The notes under the pieces are model-generated. The model saw nothing but the letters and a program-made list of their open reading frames with translations. It searched no databases and was not told the DNA's origin. A program made the position numbers and the translations under genes. Positions 59,983 through 64,000 of a stretch of DNA of 64,000 nt are shown in pieces; position 1 is the first letter of the stretch, and every line of letters begins with the position of its first letter. Origin of the DNA: UBA1181 sp963619325 (GTDB taxonomy: Bacteria > Bacteroidota > Bacteroidia > Bacteroidales > Paludibacteraceae); contig CAVEVQ010000010.1 of NCBI GenBank assembly GCA_963619325.1, positions 3,170 to 67,169 on the forward strand, written 5' to 3'.

Positions 59983-62900
59983 TTAATCGTGAACTAAGAC
60001 CTTTATCGATTTTCCTAAGATCCTTACGATGTAGACACCGGCACGACTGACAGGAAGTTCCAAATAGTCGTCCGCATAGAACTGCTTTGTACCTCCGTAA
60101 ACACCCTGACCGATCACATTGTAGGCGCGACAAGGGGCATGAACATCTTTAAAGATGATTTTCATCTTATCACCATAGACAACGTACGGTGTCTCGACAT
60201 AAAGGATTTCCAACTTACCATTGATAATCTCTCCAAAGGTATAATTTTCAGTTCTATCTTCACCTGTTTCACCATTAACAATGTAGTAATCCACGATTTT
60301 ATTTTCTTGAGTGCCTACCTCAGTGATAGAACCTTCCACGATAACAATCAGTGAGTCTCCTTCTGCCAATATACCTGGAGTAAATGAGAAAGTAGAATCC
60401 GTCAAAGGTGTCTTATCATAATATTTTTCTGCACTGCCTGCGACAATGTCGATAGGATTGCTGTTTGGAGCAACCGTCAAAGTACCATATTCCAAGACGA
60501 CGCTATAGTTAGCTGCGACATCCTCGTTCAAGAAATGCACTATGAAGACATTTTCAGAAGACCCAACCGTTGTTTGCGAACCGATGAATTCGTATTCCAA
60601 ATCCTCATCTGCAAAAACACCATCTGAAACATATACCGAATCGTATGTCAGAGGTTTTCCGTCATATTCCTTCTCAGCCGAGAGAGAAGTGAGGACCACC
60701 CTTCTTCCAATAATCGTCAATTCACCATCATGGAGAATAATATTTTCGTAGCTGTCCGTCACGTCATTGTCATTCGCATCATAGATTTTGTAAGAAACAA
60801 CCCTATTGGCTTCAACGCCGACATTCGTGATAGAACCCTCAATTACTGCCTTCAAGACATTGCCATCAGCCACCTTCTGCATAATATCGCGGTCGTATGA
60901 GTAACCCGAATTCGTCAAAGGCGTACCATCATAAGTCTTATAATCGCTCGCCGCCCAAACATTGATTTCAACATTCAATTTTTCAATGACAACGTATCCG
61001 TCTTCTACAATGAACTGAACATTGATAAAGTTTGGGTTGATATTTTGGAAATCTTCAGGTTGAAGGTTCATGAAATATTTACCTGCGGCAGTACCTGTCG
61101 CAACACGATTCTCAGTGTTAGCCAAAATATCTTTCTCCAAATCGTATAATCCATTCAAAACCTGACGGCTATATCCGCGCAATGAATGAGGGACGCCATT
61201 ATAAACCACAGTATCAGTCTTACCAATAATCGTTACAATCACTCCATCTAATGGGTTGATTACTAAATCTTTGTGTACAATAGAAAATTGAACGTCATCG
61301 AAATTCTTGTTTTTAACAGAGAAATCAGCCTCGTTAAGATTCATAGGATATGAACCCGCATCTGTTCCGGTAACAACTGCGATTCCATCAAATACGACAT
61401 CCTCTTTCTTCAATAATGGGTCGGCAATCAATATATCGTAGCCAGCCACTGCATGTACCTCACCATCGTAAGTAAAGGTGTCTGTATGCTCGATAATGGT
61501 TACCTCAACACCAAGACGAGGCGTTACGACCATTGAATGTTCGTCGATCACATAGGTGATTTTTGAGAAATTCTTATTAAGATTTTCGAAACTTTCGCTT
61601 GTAACGTTCATCGTTGTTGCGCCGACATCCGTGCGAGTGGCAGTAGAATCGGCTTTTGTTCCGATGAATTTCAAATCCTCTTTACTGAATGAAGGATGAG
61701 AGATTTCAGTAATATCGAAACCAGTAACCGAGTGAGGTTCTCCATCATATTCAACTATATCACCATGGAGAGAGATATAGATCGTCAAATCTTCGTTAGG
61801 CGTGATTCTCAAAGAATCATGTTTGATAACAAATTTAACATCAACGAAGTTTTCATTGTCATTGACAAAATCCTCAGGTTTCAAGTCCATTCCGTAGTTT
61901 CCAACATTCGTGCCAGCCGTAGTTGAATCGCCAACGAAGTGGAAGAAGTCCTCCGTGTAAAGATCAGTTGACGAAGCGAAATCGTAACCCGTAACAATAT
62001 GCTGTTCGCCGTCGAAGACAGCAGTACCCGAATGTTCCGTAATCGTTACAACAACATCTTTCTTAGGAGTGATTACCAAAGAATCCTTCTTCAAGTTGAA
62101 GATTACCTTATCAAAGTTTGCATTGGTATTGACAAAGTCGGCCTCCGTCATTGAAGGATGGTAGACACCGACATTCGTGCCAGAGACACAATCCTTGCCT
62201 TCAACCGTCAAAGCGACATCTTGGTAAGAATACAACTCGTTATCCGAGTGGAACGTGTAGCCACACATTCTATGTTCCACTCCATCATACTCGTAGACAG
62301 AACCTTTCTCTTCGATTGTAACAACGACACCCGACAATGGTTTGATTACCAAATCCTGGTCAATCACAACAAACTTGACATCTTTATAGTTTGAATTGAC
62401 ATTTGAGAACAAAGTCTGATCTACGTTCATTGGATATGCCCCAACATCACGACCCTCGGAATGAGCCTCTCCTGTATATTGGAAATCGGCTCCTGTGTAG
62501 GTCTTCGAATTAGTTTTAAAATCATAGCCATCCAATTGTTGAACCGTTCCATTATAGATGAAAGTATCAGTACGTTCAATGATTGTCACTTCAACCGTCG
62601 AGTCTGGAACAACCACCAATTTACCATAGATAATCTCTACGTCATAATTACTCTCTTTTGTATTGTCATTAAGAGTGTAAGCGAAAAGGTTATCTACAGA
62701 ACCTACATTTGTAATCGCACCCTTTACATCGTAAGTCGCTCCTTCTCCCTCTGCGAATCCATTTCCACGAACCTGAACAGAGTCGTATGTAAGAGGAGTC
62801 CCATCATACATGCGAGTAGAATCCATTGAAGCAAGAACAATGCTACGTTTAGTGATTTCAAGTATTCCGTATTTACATTCTATGTTATAATTATGCAGAA

Positions 62901-64000
62901 CGCTGTCAAGCATACCTTCAGACTTTGCGTCTACAGTGAACTCATTGAATACAGAACCTACATCCGTCAATTTATTCTTGAAGTTATAGAACAAATCACC
63001 TGTCTCAAGATTGTTCAACTCACGTAAAGCCCATCCATCGCCACCAACCGTAACAGACTCTACATTCAAAGGCTTACCATCATAGATGCGAGTGTCTTCT
63101 AAGGAAGTGAGTGTTATAGAACGTTTCGTGATGGTCAAAGTACCTTTTTCTGGAGTGGCAAATGTATAATTCTTCGTCACATCGGTAGTGCCACGAAGCA
63201 CCTTGTAACTTTTCACCACGTTGGCAATTGAACCGACTTCAGTGATAGAAGAAGCCATCTCAACAACGAGAGAATCGCCATTTACGAAAACTCCATTCGT
63301 ATAAGTGAATGCAGGCTGAACAAGAGGCGTTCCGTCGTAGAGTTTCGTAGAATCACTTGGAATGATGATAATAGAAGAAGCGATTGGGACAATCTCCAAC
63401 CAACCGTCTGTAACTTCAAAGATTACTTTATCGAAATTTTTATTGAGGTTAACAAAATACTTCTCTGCAAGGTTCATATTGTAGGAATCCACGTCGATAC
63501 CCACAACGGTGCTATCGCCGGTAAACTTGAAGCAAGTCTCGTCGTAACCCTCAAAGTTCGTAGTGATGGTGTAACCAGAAACGGTCTTTGCCGTACCATC
63601 ATAAACCCTCGTACCCGTGTTACCGACAACTGTTACAACAACATCCAACTTAGGAGTGATTTCCAACAGACCATCCTCAATCACGAACTCTACATTGGCG
63701 AAGTTTTCGTTGTTGTTTATGAAGTCAGAAGCATGGAGTCGCATTTCGTAAGAACCTACGTTTGTACCCTTAGCGATCGAATCTGCCTTAGAGCCAACAT
63801 AAGCGTAAATGTTCTCCACGTTTATGTCATACAACTCGTTATCTGAAGAAGCGGCAAAGCCAGTGATTTGATGTTCTTTACCGTCATACATCTCAGACCC
63901 TGAATTTTCTGTAATCGTAACAATAACCTTATCCGCATATGGAGTTATCTCCAGCTTCACGCTCTGCTCGACCTCGAACGTCACTCTCACGTTCGTGTTG
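59983..64000 (-). CDS. Secreted MBG/YDG-repeat protein with T9SS-like C-terminal domain (N-terminus beyond window)
   Basis: At least 1,338 codons; the frame is open to the right edge and the sequence there is already mid-repeat, so the true start lies outside. At least 14 full units of about 75-95 residues carry a YDG or YNG motif (EMYDGKEHQITGF, RVYDGTAKTVSGY, RIYDGKPLNVESV, YYDKTPLTDSTF), as in MBG/YDG beta-grasp-like modules of large surface proteins. Two unit types occur: long ones ending NxNENFxxVxFxI, and short ones of the form RSITLTSLEDTRIYDG. The last 75 residues (YGDKMKIIFKDVH, AYNVIGQGVYGG, RAGVYIVRILGKSIKVLV) resemble a type A T9SS sorting domain. It is probably a surface-anchored stalk or adhesin. 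A terminator follows. Confidence 0.8.
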   Translation of the reverse strand, partial: NTNVRVTFEVEQSVKLEITPYADKVIVTITENSGSEMYDGKEHQITGFAASSDNELYDINVENIYAYVGSKADSIAKGTNVGSYEMRLHASDFINNNENFANVEFVIEDGLLEITPKLDVVVTVVGNTGTRVYDGTAKTVSGYTITTNFEGYDETCFKFTGDSTVVGIDVDSYNMNLAEKYFVNLNKNFDKVIFEVTDGWLEIVPIASSIIIIPSDSTKLYDGTPLVQPAFTYTNGVFVNGDSLVVEMASSITEVGSIANVVKSYKVLRGTTDVTKNYTFATPEKGTLTITKRSITLTSLEDTRIYDGKPLNVESVTVGGDGWALRELNNLETGDLFYNFKNKLTDVGSVFNEFTVDAKSEGMLDSVLHNYNIECKYGILEITKRSIVLASMDSTRMYDGTPLTYDSVQVRGNGFAEGEGATYDVKGAITNVGSVDNLFAYTLNDNTKESNYDVEIIYGKLVVVPDSTVEVTIIERTDTFIYNGTVQQLDGYDFKTNSKTYTGADFQYTGEAHSEGRDVGAYPMNVDQTLFSNVNSNYKDVKFVVIDQDLVIKPLSGVVVTIEEKGSVYEYDGVEHRMCGYTFHSDNELYSYQDVALTVEGKDCVSGTNVGVYHPSMTEADFVNTNANFDKVIFNLKKDSLVITPKKDVVVTITEHSGTAVFDGEQHIVTGYDFASSTDLYTEDFFHFVGDSTTAGTNVGNYGMDLKPEDFVNDNENFVDVKFVIKHDSLRITPNEDLTIYISLHGDIVEYDGEPHSVTGFDITEISHPSFSKEDLKFIGTKADSTATRTDVGATTMNVTSESFENLNKNFSKITYVIDEHSMVVTPRLGVEVTIIEHTDTFTYDGEVHAVAGYDILIADPLLKKEDVVFDGIAVVTGTDAGSYPMNLNEADFSVKNKNFDDVQFSIVHKDLVINPLDGVIVTIIGKTDTVVYNGVPHSLRGYSRQVLNGLYDLEKDILANTENRVATGTAAGKYFMNLQPEDFQNINPNFINVQFIVEDGYVVIEKLNVEINVWAASDYKTYDGTPLTNSGYSYDRDIMQKVADGNVLKAVIEGSITNVGVEANRVVSYKIYDANDNDVTDSYENIILHDGELTIIGRRVVLTSLSAEKEYDGKPLTYDSVYVSDGVFADEDLEYEFIGSQTTVGSSENVFIVHFLNEDVAANYSVVLEYGTLTVAPNSNPIDIVAGSAEKYYDKTPLTDSTFSFTPGILAEGDSLIVIVEGSITEVGTQENKIVDYYIVNGETGEDRTENYTFGEIINGKLEILYVETPYVVYGDKMKIIFKDVHAPCRAYNVIGQGVYGGTKQFYADDYLELPVSRAGVYIVRILGKSIKVLVHD
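60200..64000 (-). repeat. MBG/YDG repeat array
   Basis: Within the preceding gene, 14 complete units and one cut by the edge recur at about 230-290 bases. Units with TxVGSYxMxL-type centres alternate in blocks with TxVGSxxN-type units, so the array looks built from two ancestral modules. Confidence 0.8.

Overview
The window looks like a chromosomal segment of a Bacteroidota bacterium, probably order Bacteroidales. The support is internal: promoters of the form TTTG-N19-TAnnTTTG, proteins carrying type IX secretion (T9SS) C-terminal signals of both type A and type B, a TonB-dependent receptor beside a surface beta-propeller lipoprotein, a type II glutaminyl-cyclase-like lipoprotein, and a tRNA without encoded CCA. 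No phage, transposon, CRISPR array or rRNA was seen.

Left part (1-9.6 kb, all minus strand): a secreted family 8 glycoside hydrolase with a DUF11-like region, cut by the left edge; a BtuG-like propeller lipoprotein; its likely partner TonB-dependent receptor; two tandem rhomboid proteases; and a Wzx-type flippase. Between receptor and lipoprotein lies a 364-base gap with competing RNA stems. At 9.6-13.3 kb (plus strand) are HU, argS and asnS.

The block 13.4-23.9 kb is minus strand. Its downstream part is rsmG, pcm, an orphan FecE-type ATPase and a serine-acetyltransferase-like protein. Its upstream part is a tightly packed surface-polysaccharide operon: glutaminyl cyclase-like lipoprotein, Wzy-like polymerase, two acyltransferase-like proteins, two GT4 glycosyltransferases, a UDP-sugar dehydrogenase and a GT2 glycosyltransferase. 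Together with the flippase at 8.1-9.6 kb and an O-antigen ligase-like protein at 55.3 kb, these could assemble and attach a uronate-containing polysaccharide. A tRNA-Glu(CTC) with its own promoter and terminator separates this block from what follows.

The centre (24.3-49.8 kb) is a single 8,506-codon gene. It encodes a secreted protein with a jelly-roll-like N-terminus interrupted by a Cys/Trp-rich insert, about 91 Ig-like repeats and a type B T9SS sorting domain. Many of the repeats fall into a higher-order period of three. Its size and architecture suggest a surface adhesin of the SprB kind, but no SprF/PorP-like partner follows it.

Right part: a TtcA-like tRNA thiolase, a fused CarA-CarB carbamoyl-phosphate synthase that resembles the CPSase part of animal CAD, the ligase-like membrane protein, a Fic protein converging on it, a type A T9SS cargo protein, a YczE/DUF6198-like membrane protein and, running off the right edge, a protein of at least 14 MBG/YDG-type repeats with a C-terminal T9SS-like domain. 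The most unusual items are the giant repeat protein with its three-unit periodicity and Cys-rich insert, the fused CAD-like carbamoyl-phosphate synthase, and the receptor gene that has no ATG and sits in frame behind the upstream gene's stop codon.
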